DNA from: Plakobranchus ocellatus
Taxonomy: Eukaryota > Mollusca > Gastropoda > Plakobranchidae
DNA length: 25,882 nt
Assembly: GCA_019648995.1 (NCBI GenBank)
Contig: BLXT01007668.1
Coordinates: forward strand, 246,932 to 272,813
Direction: 5' to 3'
Shown here: one piece after another, positions 1-18,789 of the stretch
How positions within the stretch are numbered: position 1 is the stretch's first letter
How the letters are laid out: each line of letters begins with the position of its first letter
Program-made: the position numbers and the translations under genes
The notes under the pieces: model-generated
Seen by the model: the letters and a program-made list of their open reading frames with translations, nothing else
Told to the model about the DNA's origin: nothing
Database searches by the model: none

Positions 1-14
1 TGATTATTATTATT

Positions 15-66
<52 letters not shown>

Positions 67-87
67 GCATCATTATTATTTTTATTA

Positions 88-155
<68 letters not shown>
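1..155. repeat. Compound trinucleotide microsatellite (ATC)n-(ATT)n
   Basis: The window opens with a run of ATC/CAT units to about position 64, followed by an almost pure ATT/TTA run to about 155 with two small interruptions. It is a simple sequence repeat with no coding content, and it may extend left of the window. Confidence 0.97.
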
Positions 156-2107
156 TTGCTTCACAGATTTATTTTTTATAAGTTTTAAGCTTTCTTCACC
201 TTTTCAAAAATAAAATAATGGATTCGTCAGCTTGATTTGGACTTTTTTTTTTTTTTACGTATGTGAGTTTCTTTGGTTCTCGGTTAATTTTCCTTCTTGC
301 TGTTAAAAAATATTTTCAAATCAATATTAAAGCTTATTCGTAAGGAGAAAGAAGATGATTATGTGTGATACGAATGGTAGGTCAGACACAATTTGCTTTG
401 AACATTTCTGTTCATTTGAAAATTTGTATTGTCACACAGACCTCCGATCCCACACATTATCTATTGATAGAACTGGGAAAGAAATTTAAGTTTGTTTTTT
501 TTTTCTCCACACAAATGTAAATAATAAGCCACTCAAAATGTACATAAAACGCCGAAACGAATATATACTAATTGGTATGGATGTATTACTTTACGCTTTG
601 CATTTTAAAGTAACTAGACGCGTGAGATAAAATAATTTATCGCAATCGGTTGCTAACTATAGTCCTGAAAATGCAGTTCTTTCAAATATAATATACCATC
701 TTAAATTTCAATCAAATTCAATGAGCGTCAAGCATATTTTTGCGATTCAAATGGTATTAGTCTATCATCCCATTATTACGGAAAGATGATTATAGAGGGA
801 AAAGCGGTTTGATTTGGCGTAACATAAACTATTATTGGTACAATCTGGGTGTGATTCGGAACAGTTGTTTTTTTTCCATACTGTAATAACTGAGAGTTCT
901 TTTTCTTTCCGTCTGGCGAAGTAAAGATAGTGTAAAGTTTAATGGTAAATTGTCACAAAATGCCGTGTGCTGAGAAGAAAAGCAAACGACATGACACAAG
1001 TTACCGGTATATGGGTTCCTTAACTTTGGCGAAGAGTTTCTGAAAGACATTAAAGTTAAAAAATTAAAGCTATTTAAAGAACCGAAAAGAATAAGAAAGG
1101 ATCGCTTAGAGTTAATGCAATCTTTCCATTAACCATTTATGAAAGCTGACACAGTTCTAAAGATTCTTTTTAAACAAAAATTCAGGAAAAAATCTAGAAA
1201 ATCTTTAAACCTATTGGAACAAGCCATGATAAAATCGGATTCTCTGTGGGCAAGCATTAAATTTAGACGTCAAATGCAAAGTCAAGGGATTTACATGTAG
1301 CCTATAGCGCTAGGACATCTTACACTGGAAACCTATGACCAAAGTAGGCCTACATTACAATCTCCTTTTAAAAAAAACACCTATATAAACCGCTTCTTAC
1401 AGTTTCAGAAAAGTTTTTCGATTCATCAGAGATTTTACAAATTTTTTCAAATTTAAGTTAAGATTTCCCTCAATTTTCTGAAAAAGTAAACGTATTCTGT
1501 AGAATTAAAAGGAAACAAAAAGTACAGCTAAAGACAAAAAGCAGGCGTGCGCTTATATTTCGAAGGGTTTCAAGAAATCTTCTCGAGTTCATTCTTTTAG
1601 AACTAAATTTCTGTTAATTACGACACAAGTATAAAAAATTAATATGTCTAACAACGCAAGGGCATCTTGCTTTGACAGTCAAATTACAAATGGGGACGAA
1701 ATAAAAACAGGAGTAAACAAAGAAAAACAAATTCACACATTTGTGACGACTTTTTGGCCGGGTAAACAACATAAAAGGTACCATAACCAAAGCGGAGAGA
1801 TTTCTTTAAATTATATAGGATTTCACTCCTATGAGGTACCCGGCTTGATTGCTGGCCCCCATCAAACCGACTTTAGTTGTTGGATCGAATCACCAACGAT
1901 AAATCACTGCAGATTTCAAGACGAGTATCCTAGCCTTAAAAAAAAAAATAAATAAATAAAAGGCAAAAACATCGTGATAGAATGGTGAAGAAGATGGTGA
2001 AATCTTAGAGATAGGAAAAAGATAACTCTCAAAACTTTGCACATTGACGGAAATTACCGCAAGATTTGCTCCATGCAATGAGAGAGTCAAAAACAGATAG
2101 TCAGGTC
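156..2107. other. Non-coding upstream DNA, no gene seen
   Basis: I see no supported exon here. The longest open frame (1644-1955, 103 codons) has no recognisable motif and ends in a lysine run from an A-rich tract, so I treat it as chance. CpG dinucleotides are clearly more frequent here (around 550-660 and 720-1110, for example) than in the gene region further right. Confidence 0.6.
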
Positions 2108-2108
2108 G

Positions 2109-2164
<56 letters not shown>

Positions 2165-2213
2165 AGACAGACAGATAGTCAACAGAGAGACAGACAGACA
2201 GACAGACAGACAA
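2108..2213. repeat. Compound microsatellite (GATA)n-(GA)n-(CAGA)n
   Basis: About six GATA units run into about 16 GA units, then an imperfect GACAGA stretch, then about seven CAGA units. The open frames on the opposite strand across this stretch are only translations of the repeat (Ser/Leu and Val/Cys/Leu/Ser runs). Confidence 0.97.
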
Positions 2214-4097
2214 ATGTGATTGACATTCATGTAGTTAGGCTTATAGCTATTCTGTACGATAATTGAGATATAGGCCACCATTTTTTCCAGATACATATTT
2301 AGTTTCAAAACTTTTCCAGGTGAAATTTCAAAATACCAAATTATAAACCTATGCATCAGCAGAGAAACTTTCGGACAAATCTGGAAGAGTGAACGAATTG
2401 CCAAGCAGATAGCTTGTATATTTTTGTTATTGGGTTTCATTTTTTAAATAACATTATGCCTATCAAATTTTGACGGTTGTGTTCGCTCTAAAAATAAATA
2501 AATAAATAAAATAAAAATGAACTGGTGCGATAAGAAACGTGATGCGACCAGCTGAATTTGGTGTTACACATGTCAATTAATGTTACTGATAAATCTTTTG
2601 CTAATGAAATATTTTTGCTTGCTTAATACAACATTTTATGTCAAACACTGATTACATTTCGAGTGATGTAAAAGTTTGGTATCCCATAAATACATAATTA
2701 CTGCATTCCATTTTATCTTAACTAACGTCAGCAAAATCAGCAGGTTTACATTGATTGCAGACTGATTTATTTTGTCCTTTCAGTAGGCTTTTTTTTTTTT
2801 CATGTTTTCAGGATGTTTTGTTCATTGTCGAGCAAAATGCTGATGTCGGGCTAAAACGCGCTGCAATTTGTTTCTGCAGATGTTTTAGAGCCAATTCGTT
2901 ACGGTAACCGCCTAGGGGTGCATTTCGAAAAACCTGGCCGCAAGTGAAGGTCGTTTAGATATATAAAATCATATAGAGATTTCCATAAATGAAGGAACAT
3001 AAACACTTTGCTACTCCGGCCAAAGATTAAAAAAAAAAAAAAATCATCGCTCTCTCATGACCTTTACCAGTGGATCTTCTTCTTCTTAGGCTTAGGAAAT
3101 GCCAATGAGCTTTTGGGATGTTCTAGTATAGAGTTCCTGCAAAGGTCCCGAATTACTTAATGCTTTAGTTTAAATCATTTACTGCTACAGTATAAACCAA
3201 ACCATTCCACCAAACCGCCGTGACAATAAGAACAACATCTTCATATTTCTTAATTAATACAAGCCAAACCCATTGCTGATTTTATTATTTCACTTAAATT
3301 CTCACGAAAACGAAAGTTGCGCACCAGACATTCAATACTGTTTTTCTCTTTAGCTTTGACCTGTGGCGAATAAAGTACCGGAACATTATTTTTTATTAAA
3401 ATATCTACCTGTATATTTTGTTTCGCCAGCTTAATTATGTTTAATAAGGTTTAAATACTGTTATGAAATGTCGTTTTGAAAATCCCTACAACAAATATGC
3501 CCACATAAATTGGCATGACCTATGATAACATATTTATATTATTGTGGATTTTATTGACGCGCCACAAAAAAATTGTATAATCTAGGCATTACATGTTTGA
3601 GCTTAGTAAATAAGATTTAGTTAATCTTCATAATGATACATAATACAGATTTATTCTTGTGTAATATTTCTTTGAGCTGGCATAATGTTTCAGTAAGAAT
3701 AAAATCTAGTAGTAAAAAGAAAATTTTATTTTATTTGTACGGTAATGACGCAATCGTAAAAAAAAAATCGATGCGCAGTAGGCGTTATCGGAACACTGGA
3801 GAAAATTTTTCAATTGATTTGCCAACTAGGACAAATTTTGGCCATTTGTAAAATGTCAGCGAGATTGAAAATTACAAAATGATGATATTTTAAACCTTAC
3901 ATTTTAACTTAAATCCACTTTGAGATTACTTACAAATTATACTTCTACTGTTATTTGATAATTCAATTTTTTTCTCTCTTTATCACTTAAATTGAAAGTA
4001 GGTGGGTTACTTCTAAATTTAAGACTAGCGTCAGTATTTTTCTGGCAGAGAAATATTCGTCCTCGACCTCTCCGTGACCCGTCTATCTTTAACTTGG
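2214..4097. other. Non-coding upstream DNA, no gene seen
   Basis: No exon or RNA gene is supported. A short CpG-containing patch lies at about 2845-2960. A short AATAAA-rich stretch at about 2490-2510 is simple sequence rather than a credible 3' end. Confidence 0.55.
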
Positions 4098-4620
4098 CTG
4101 TAGTCTAGATGTAGATCCACAGTACTTTTCCTTTTCTCAATCTCCGCCACCTTTAGGTAACGTGTTTTGAAAGGTACAGTGTAGATCTATCTAGTTGTTA
4201 TGGTGATTGTGTTAAAACTGTTAGATTTTCACTGAACAGAATGAAAAAATTACAGACTCTTACTTTATTAGCCATTACATTAAAAGGCTGCTTGAATGTT
4301 TTTTGGCGTCCTTCAGTAATAGGCCTAATCTTAATTTTGATTCACTTGGACCAGATTTCGATCTAGATCTAGATCTAGATCTAAATTTAGATAGATCTAG
4401 ATCTATATATAGATCTAGATCCAGAATCTAGGCCTAAACTGAAAGCTCTTCATCTTGAAATTTAATTTCCAAGAGAATGATTTCGCCAAGATCTAGTTCT
4501 AGATCTATTGTAGAAGTCAGAGTTTGATTAAAGGCTTGGATCTAGGCCTAGAATCTAGATCTTGAAATAAGATTAGATTATAAATTCTAGAGTCTAGATT
4601 CTAGATCTAGATCTAGACTC
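4098..4620. repeat. Cluster of GATCTA/TCTAGA words (degenerate hexanucleotide repeat)
   Basis: The words TCTAGA, AGATCT and GATCTA recur densely, with perfect tandem GATCTA units at about 4360-4382 and again near 4590-4615, and scattered single copies between. Because the hexamer overlaps its own reverse complement, the whole stretch is rich in short palindromes. It is best read as an expanding and decaying satellite-like simple repeat. Isolated copies continue to about 5180. Confidence 0.85.
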
Positions 4621-5413
4621 TAAAACTCAACAATCATACCAGGGAAAGATTTTTCAATTCTGCACACAAAAGCAAAAAGAATGTCTAGCAGGACCCAATT
4701 GAGTTACTACCAGTAATATTCTGCTTGTGGTATTTTTACTTCTGTGTGCATTCAAAAAATTTTGCCAACTTTCACTTTGTTTTAGATCTCTAGCCAAGAC
4801 TCTAGCTTCACAAAAATCAAGATATAAATTTAGATTATATCTAGCCTTGTACTTGAGAATAAAATTTAGTTTGTATTTGGCCAATGTGTCTCAAAAATTG
4901 ACAAGAACCCAACTGGACCATAGGCCAAACACAAAAACCAACATAGTAAGCACCATAACCTTACCCCACTTTCCAAATAGACAATAGACAAAAGCTTTGC
5001 TTAAATCCAGGCCCACAAGATTCTCTTTTAAATTTGAATCATATAATTATCCGCCTATCACGCAGTAAGTCCTTCGTTCATGCCCCAATGAAAACATTTT
5101 ACCCTGTTTGTATGACGACCAAAAAAAAAAAAAAAAAAAAAATTTGAATTAATATTATGTTTTCGATTTTTCAAATCTAGATTTTCTATATGCCAACATG
5201 ATTTGACTCTGCTAGATGTGGTCATTTAAAGTGTTCGATTTTGAATGTTACTGAGGCTTGCACAGAAAATTCTTCATGAAGTTAAAAAATTCTATCATAG
5301 AATCTAATGAAAGTCTTCCCTATTCACTCAATCAAACTGAAAAACAAATGAACGACAGTGATGTAGTGGCAACTCTTGTTGAGCAATACCATTGCATATC
5401 ATGTGTAATATTT
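4621..5413. other. Non-coding upstream DNA, no gene seen
   Basis: Two antisense open frames overlap at 4654-4987. Neither resembles a known family nor has convincing coding composition. A 22-base A tract lies at about 5120-5141. Nothing else is supported. Confidence 0.5.
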
Positions 5414-5515
5414 ATTTGGGGTCTCCCTAGCCTCATTGCCTAGATGGCCCCCATTTGAGGTCTGCCCAGCCTTGTTATCTGAATGGACCCCATTTGGGGT
5501 CTCCCCAGCCTCTTC
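5414..5515. repeat. 39-bp tandem repeat, about 2.6 copies
   Basis: Units begin at 5414, 5453 and 5492, each opening with ATTTGRGGTCT followed by a C-rich CCCAGCCT-like block and, in the first two, a GATGG/AATGG-CCCC end. The period is exactly 39 bases, and the block is much more GC-rich than its surroundings. No gene is attached to it. Confidence 0.85.
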
Positions 5516-6594
5516 CAAGAATGAAAATGTTCCTGATTGTGCGCAAAAAGCAATTTCATAATATTAATGACAAAGTGAAGGCAACTTTTCAACTATGGAC
5601 TATTTTGAAGTTTAGAAAAACAAATTTTTAAAACAACAGAAATAATTTTCGCTTAAAAACAAGAAATGTCTTTGAAACTTGGTAAAAATAATGACCATTC
5701 AATACTGTTGGATTGTTATGGCAGCTGATAAAATCCAATTCAGCAATGACTTAAACAAGACTTAGAAAGAAAATATGCCCTTTTCCACATGAATTAAGGT
5801 TATACTGTGATATGACTGATGACATGTTGAAAAGTTATCTAGCTTCCACAGAATTTGTCTGCACATTTGGAAGTCTTGCCAAAAGGATCATAACTCATCA
5901 AAATGGAAATGTCAAAAGATAGCTTTGGTTTTGATCAAAATCATTTTTGTTCATATTTTACATTACATTTGCAGTATTTGCATTATTTTGGTAAATTTCA
6001 AGTTATTGTCTACAGTTGACGAAAATTGCCTTCCTTTGCCACAATTATCATGGAATTGCATCTTGAGAAATTTTCCTGAAAGAATTTTTTTTTACAATAA
6101 AAGTTCTAGTCTATCAAGTGCGCTTTGCATGTTTGTTATTCTTTCTGGTGTAATTGCCGCTTGAAGGAAATGACTTTAATCTTGTAAAGGCAATAGACAA
6201 AGCTTTTAAGAGGGTATTAACAACTATCTGCTATGTTATCTTAGTAACTTTTTACTATCACGCCAACGTTCTGATAAAATGAAGGCACAGCATACTGTTT
6301 TTAAGCCTCTTTAACAAAAGAACTGAGTAAAATACCTCAACTTTAAAACTAAATATCGTGTGAACTGTTTTTTTGTGCTAAATGGAAGAGCCATATTCAT
6401 GTTTCGCATCCCTGAAAACATATATATATAAGCATCATTTTAAACCCAAAGTGATTTTGGTGTTTAAGTAAAAAGATGCCATTATCTTTATAAATGTAAA
6501 TCAGAGTACTTTTTGTAATTGTATGTGCATATTCATTTGATTGACAGATTAACCTAAGAACTGTTGTAAGTGATCCATTCAAAAAATTGAAACC
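5516..6594. other. Region upstream of the PRELID3 start; 5' UTR/promoter presumably here
   Basis: This kilobase directly precedes the PRELID3 initiation codon, so the promoter and 5' UTR of that gene should lie here unless an untranslated exon is further upstream. I cannot place a transcription start from sequence. An in-frame TGA at 6571-6573 lies seven codons upstream of the ATG, which rules out a longer N-terminus in this exon. A short (TA)n run is at about 6420-6429. Confidence 0.45.
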
Positions 6595-13263
<6,669 letters not shown>

Positions 13264-13420
13264 TGTGACGCAAAGGGCCCCAACAAATAGAACATAGGGA
13301 TTTGTATAGTATGATCTACTTTATAAAGCTCTGCCATTCCATAAATTATTTTATATAAATAGGTTTACGTACAGCAAGGGAATTTTCACCAACTAAGTTG
13401 TATATATATTATTTTTATAC

Positions 13421-13426
13421 AATAAA
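13421..13426 (+). terminator. Proximal poly(A) signal AATAAA for PRELID3
   Basis: The first canonical AATAAA after the stop codon lies 158 bases downstream, preceded by a TA-rich stretch and followed by a moderately G-rich segment. It would give a short 3' UTR. Usage cannot be judged from sequence. Confidence 0.5.
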
Positions 13427-16400
13427 CCATGTATGGCAAAGTAAAGGGGAACTTGAACCTATATGCACATATGTTTTGAAACATACAGTAAAAATTATTG
13501 ATATTATTCATTATACAGTTGTTGACTGTATGTATATACATAAAGTTTTTTTTTTAAGTTGTCAATGATTCAACACATAATGTAGGACTTAGTTTGGATT
13601 CAATAACTTTGCAGCAAAAATTGCTTTATTTGTAAAAAATTCACTTGTTTTGTATTTTTTTTTGTTTTTGTGGAGCAGATGGGTTTAAAACAAACTCTGA
13701 ACATACTCATATCTTCATTTTTTTAAATTTTGAAGTCTAGTGTGAGAAATTTTTCTTACAGTCATGAAAGCACAAAATTTTATGTCTTTGTGTTTTTCCT
13801 GGAATCTTTGATTGAAAACATTAAAAATCAGAAATGCGAAGGGGTAAAAATTCTTTTTCCTCACACTAAACGGTTAACTCATTGTATTATGACTACAGTG
13901 GCATGGTTCTCTGAGGCAAGTAAAATGACACTCAGGGGTGCAACTTTTCCTACTTTAATAGGAAATCCTACTTCTTCAGCCTCTCCAATTTTACATAACA
14001 CACAGTTTGACCAACTGAATTCTTTAATTTGTATCCCGGAAAGGCTATATTTTGTCCCCTAGAATGGTGAAAATTGTTTTCACTGTGGACCTGCCTCTGG
14101 ACTGAGACTAAAAAAAAATTTTTTTGGAAGAGGCTGATGGCATCCCTAAATAACGTTTAGGCTTCTTTTAATAACATAATCCACTGACACTGACAATCTG
14201 TGATAGTCATTGCTATTCATTATCCATCCATCTATGTTGTTCTCATGTTGTTGTGTTGTCTCTATGCTTCACCTGCTTAGTACAGGTTGTGCCTTCTCAC
14301 TACTTGCACTTAATTATGAGGCCAATGTAGATGTTTCTGGTTTAATTCTGCCATGCTGTCCTACTGATGCACTAAAATTATATGTTATTACTAGCAGGGC
14401 TAAAGAAGCTTAAGTCTTGTAAATGTCAAGCAGGAAGTGTAATGTTATGAAACATTTTCTGGAGAATTGATGTTAGAAAAGTGAGTCCTTTTTGTTTTTT
14501 ATTTTGGCTTTGCTTGTCTAGATCAGCCAAAAAAAAAAGAAATTCTTATAGGTTTTAAAGATCTTCGTTTTACAAACGACAAAGTTTGTTCTGTTGTATT
14601 CTGTAATGGCATGAAAAGGAAATTTTAAATATTCTTTTTCTCTGCTGTATTCTTTTGTCTTTTTGTTACGATGTTAGCAACACTGATCTTTACTTTCTTC
14701 CTCTTCCAGTTAAAAAAAAAAAGCTTTCTGTAACAGCTTTAAGTGTTAACATTTCATTGTTTGTGCTCTCGCAATTTCAATAAAAACCTCTTTAAAACAT
14801 ATACTTCCAAATTCATGGAAAAGATGATGAAGCAAGAGATTGTATCTGTGCAATTCATCCCTGGCTTAACATTATGGCACAGCTCATGTTGGGCATTTTT
14901 AAGAAATTCATGGAAATCTTGGTTTCATCTCTCTGGGATAATCATTTCCATTTGATCGATGCATGCTTTCAAAGAAAATTGTATTGGTGTATTTTGCTAA
15001 TATGAACATTATATTCAGATAGCTCTGAAGCTTAGAAATGCATTGATTCTAAAATCGCATTAGGCACAAGTCTGAGTTGTGCCATTATGTTAGCCCAGTT
15101 TCAAGTAATTGAATATGTTACACATTTTTGCATTGTAATCTCTGTTTTCTTTTATCAAAACCCTGGTCTATTTTCACAACCAGTTTTTTTTTACATCAGT
15201 AGGTGCTTAGAATGCCATATATGATTTTTAAAATTATTGGTGTAGCCAAACACATAGCTATCAACACAAAAAAAAAAGATAATTTCAATGAGGAATATCT
15301 TGAGACCAGCCCTGCATAGGAGAATGTTGTGAACCCTAGTGAGGAGCAATCCCTTTGAATGAACAGTATGTGGATCTGCTTTAATGAATTGAAATAGAAA
15401 TTTTGTAATAAAGATGTATAAATTATTGAATTGTGTATGACAATTCTGTAGCATATCTGAAGAGAATTTCACCAATAAGATGTATAGTTCAACTCATTTA
15501 GACTAGAGTGGGATTGTATGTTTAATTGAAATTTTTCCTCTTTATATGTATTTGGCTCCATCAAAAAATGAGAAGCATACATAATTGGACTTGGGTGAAA
15601 AGGTTTTATTTCCCTTAGGAGAATGAACCATTTGTCTAGTAGTATCAAACTTTGTGAGAACTCTCCTGAAAAGTCTTGAGAGAATATATATATAAGAAAT
15701 TGAGAATTCTTACAATCGTATCTATAATTGCTTACCATCCTCGTCCATGCTACAAAAAGTCTCATTTATGATGCTAATCCAAAAATATCAAAATGTCCAG
15801 TAGAGAGTAAGCACAAAGCTTCATCATTTTCATTGAAACGAACTTCATAAAGAATCTGACCAGAAAACATTTAGAATTTAAAATCTGTAATTTGCTTTTG
15901 CAACACATTTAGACTGGTTGCAAGTCGTATATCTAGGGCAGGTTTTGTTGAAAAAAAATTTTACTATCATCAGGGCCGAGTTATTGAATCCGCCATTTGT
16001 CTCATTCCTTTTACACTGCAATTGTTACACCATGCAGCAAAGACTTCAGCATAGACCTCAAGGTATTCTGACCATTACTGTAGCTGCTCTTTACCTTGTG
16101 CCTTGCAACTTTTAAATACTCTTTGCATTGCCAATTTTCATGATTACACATCTTGCAAAATAACTCTAGTTACAAGCCTGTCTGCGCAAGAAATCTGCAT
16201 GGAAATCTTGTATTAAAAATAAAAATAAATCATTGGTGTTTATAAAGTTTTTTGGTTTTTTTTAACATAGAGAAATAGTGTGTAAGTATTCTTGCAATGT
16301 AAGCTTCCATTGCCTAGTCACTCTGTCAAATATGCTTGTGACTAATTGTGTGAAAGTGTTACACATATTTAAACAAGCATGACTCTTTTTTTATGGAACT

Positions 16401-17110
16401 TTGGTAAAAGGTTATAAGAACAAAGTATTATACGTAATGACACAAGTTCTAATGTCAATAAACAAACACATATCATTTTGAAAATGCTATGGGAGTGTTC
16501 TAGTTTATTGTCAAGTATGGATTTGAAAACTGTCCATTCCTAAGCAACAATAGCGCATCCTCATTTTGTTTACTTTTTTTTATAAATTTATATTTTGCAT
16601 TTCTTTTTTGCTGTGAGGGACAGGTTTGCTTTGTTAGTAATGGCTTTTTCCTTTTATATTGTAATAAATTTTTATGCACCAGTGCCTGGTTTGCTGCTTC
16701 ACCAATTTTTAAAAACTTGTCAGATATTGATTACGTTGCACTAACAGACACTTGGCCTTACAATTGAATACAGGATTTGTTTGTGTCATTTGGCCAATCA
16801 GATACTTAGTGATCTCAGGCTTTTTGGCCCCTAGCAGCCACAAACCTATGACAGAAAGGTCCCTGAAGTTCTTGTTTTAAAATAGTGTGTGATTCATATC
16901 AAATGAAAAGAATTGGCTTGATCCTTGTGTCACGAAATTAGAGTATTAATAAAATGCAATCTTTACTTCTGTGTATTTTGAGTGTGAGATCCAAGACATT
17001 CTGAAGATGTTTTCTCAATTTTTTTCCAAAAGGGAAAAGATCTTATTGTGACACTGATGACTTTTGTAAACCTTATACATCTGTTCTTCACCATCTTTGC
17101 TGTGAGGAGA
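13427..17110 (+). other. Non-coding, T-rich; possible extended PRELID3 3' UTR
   Basis: No exon is supported. The sequence is T-biased on the + strand, like the introns of the upstream gene, and carries further AATAAA words (for example 16457-16462 and 16673-16678). Open frames at 13730-14062 (+) and 15469-15765 (-) are the longest but resemble nothing and have no splice context, so I read them as chance. Confidence 0.4.
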
Positions 17111-17116
17111 AATAAA
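17111..17116 (+). terminator. Candidate distal poly(A) signal AATAAA
   Basis: AATAAA sits in GGAGAAATAAAGGTCTCTC and is followed within about 20-45 bases by T/GT-rich sequence (TTAGTTTTGTGATTATTTT), the arrangement of an efficient 3' end. If used it would end a 3' UTR of about 3.85 kb for PRELID3. It could instead belong to an unseen transcript. Confidence 0.35.
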
Positions 17117-18181
17117 GGTCTCTCTTTGTAATACATCTTAGTTTTGTGATTATTTTAATCCCAGTCTGTGCCCTGGAAAAAATAGCCAAAATGTACAGAA
17201 ACTTGATTGTTTATGTCAGAAACAGTATAAATAAAATGAGACAGTGGTTTGGCATTGTGAAAACTATAAAGATGTTTTATTTCATAAGGGGGGGAAAAAA
17301 GCAAGGTAAATTTCATTCCTTTTAGCAAAACTGGCTTCTTTGCCATCTTTAAAATGCTGTTTGAATTGAAAAAAGTGATAAGGAGATTTACTTTCAACAT
17401 TTTTAGAATTTGGGCCAGAGGTATGTAATGAAATCATTCCTTTTAACATTTTGAATTTTTTATGAGAATTTTTCATAGAGCTACAAAATAAAAAAAAAAG
17501 AGAGATAAACTTTGAGAACAAATGATATGTTTGCCCAATAAGAGTGACCACATCTACTTATGTTATAGATCCGTAGCAAACTCACTGCGAGAAATTTAGG
17601 TAAATATTCAGTTCTAACATCTATGGAAAATGCTAGCACACCACACAGAGCTGCATTTTTTTATGTTATCACACTTTTACCACAGTTTTTGTCCTTTATG
17701 GATGTTTCAATCATGTCCACATTAAATCACATTAAAAAAAAAAAGTCTTTCTCTCTCGGCTATTCTAAAAAATGTAGACAGGACAATGACCTGGCTTCGA
17801 CATTGAAAATACACGTCTATTAATACTGCACATTACAATAATGTTAAATTTTTCAATGAGGAGTACTATATATTTATTATGAATCATTCCACAAATGTTT
17901 GTGAAATAATTCTGCACTAATGATCTTTATAAATGGGATAGAATACATATATTATTATTAGAAAGAAAGGTTATCCACATTAAATAGGATAGAAAATAAT
18001 GAAGTATTTTTTAGCTTTCAGTTTTCTTGTTCATGTCTAGTCAATTTAGAAACATTTTATAACTTCAAAATCTTCTACTTTGTATTTTCATTGTGCAAAT
18101 AGACTACCCTCTTGGATCAACCATAAGGCGATTAGTAAGAAATAATAGCTGGGCAACTATTTTATACATATACTCAACTTA
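17117..18181. other. Intergenic DNA between convergent genes, no gene seen
   Basis: No exon, RNA gene or clear repeat is supported. Overlapping minus-strand open frames at 17155-17551 are Phe/Lys-rich and match no family. Confidence 0.5.
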
Positions 18182-18189
18182 CAGAGCGG

Positions 18190-18201
18190 TAGCTCACCTG
18201 G
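18190..18201 (+). promoter_or_regulatory. Pol III A box of the SINE
   Basis: TAGCTCACCTGG matches TRGYNNANNNGG at every fixed position. Confidence 0.8.
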
Positions 18202-18232
18202 TAGGGCGGCTGGCTACCAAGTAAGAGGTTGA

Positions 18233-18243
18233 GGTTCGAATCC
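18233..18243 (+). promoter_or_regulatory. Pol III B box of the SINE
   Basis: GGTTCGAATCC matches GGTTCGANNCC at every fixed position. Confidence 0.85.
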
Positions 18244-18789
18244 CAGTCTGGACCAAGTCAATTTTTCATTGCTCTGCTGTATCCACCCAGCACTAAATGG
18301 GTAGCTAGGTCTCTTATGATCCGGCAAAAATAAAGGTGGCCAGGAAAGCAATGGCAAACTACCTCAAAATGCCGTATGCCAAGAAAAATCAGGACCCTAC
18401 TCCTGGTTCCCCGATGCTTGGATTAAGCGTGGGACCCACTTTACTTTTTACTTAACTTATAACGATCATAAGGAAAGTATAGAGCTACTATCAAAACCGT
18501 TGTGACTTCTGTTTTAGTTTATGTACGCTAAATAAATCACAAGCCCTGAGCCACTTCAAAACTCTATTAAAAAATAATAATAATAGTCACCATCACAGCA
18601 GAAATAACAGAAATAACACTTAATACTGCTCATTGTGCTCTGTAGTGTGAATGTATCCTCTCCGAAAGCCAAACCTCAATTTCACAATTGTCTAAATAGA
18701 ATGAATGAGGGAAGTCGTAACAAATGATACAGTTGAGTAGTATGGCACTAATTTTCTGTAAATTTCAAGGTTAGGCAGGCTTCCAAGGC

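Larger units (their letters stand above)
18182..18453 (+). mobile_element. tRNA-derived SINE, tail resembling RTE-type LINEs
   Basis: The head is tRNA-like. It has a full pol III A box, TAGCTCACCTGG at 18190-18201 (consensus TRGYNNANNNGG). A perfect B box, GGTTCGAATCC, is at 18233-18243, 31 bases further on. The body is unrelated to tRNA and includes CAGGAAAGCAATGGCAAACT and later ATGCCAAGAAAAATCAGGA. These resemble the 3' segment shared by RTE/BovB-type LINEs and the SINEs that use them (recalled similarity, not searched). The end is ACTTTACTTTTTACTT, a degenerate short-tandem tail. AACTTA occurs immediately before (18176-18181) and after (18454-18459) the element and may be a short target-site duplication. 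It is not a functional tRNA gene because the anticodon and acceptor stems do not pair properly. Confidence 0.85.

Noticed and set aside
1644-1955. 103-codon + strand open frame as a gene
   Set aside because: No recognisable domain, no splice context, a tail made of an A tract, and a length expected by chance occasionally in 25 kb of both strands.
1890-2440. Two minus-strand open frames rich in Ser/Leu/Val/Cys
   Set aside because: They are translations of the GATA/GA/CAGA microsatellite and stay open only because the repeat lacks stops.
13730-14062. 110-codon + strand open frame as a gene downstream of PRELID3
   Set aside because: Its composition follows local AT-rich sequence, with no family match and no splice or start context; more likely 3' UTR.
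18183-18250. A functional tRNA gene
   Set aside because: Both pol III boxes are present, but the acceptor and anticodon stems do not pair and non-tRNA sequence continues for about 200 bases, so it is the head of a SINE.
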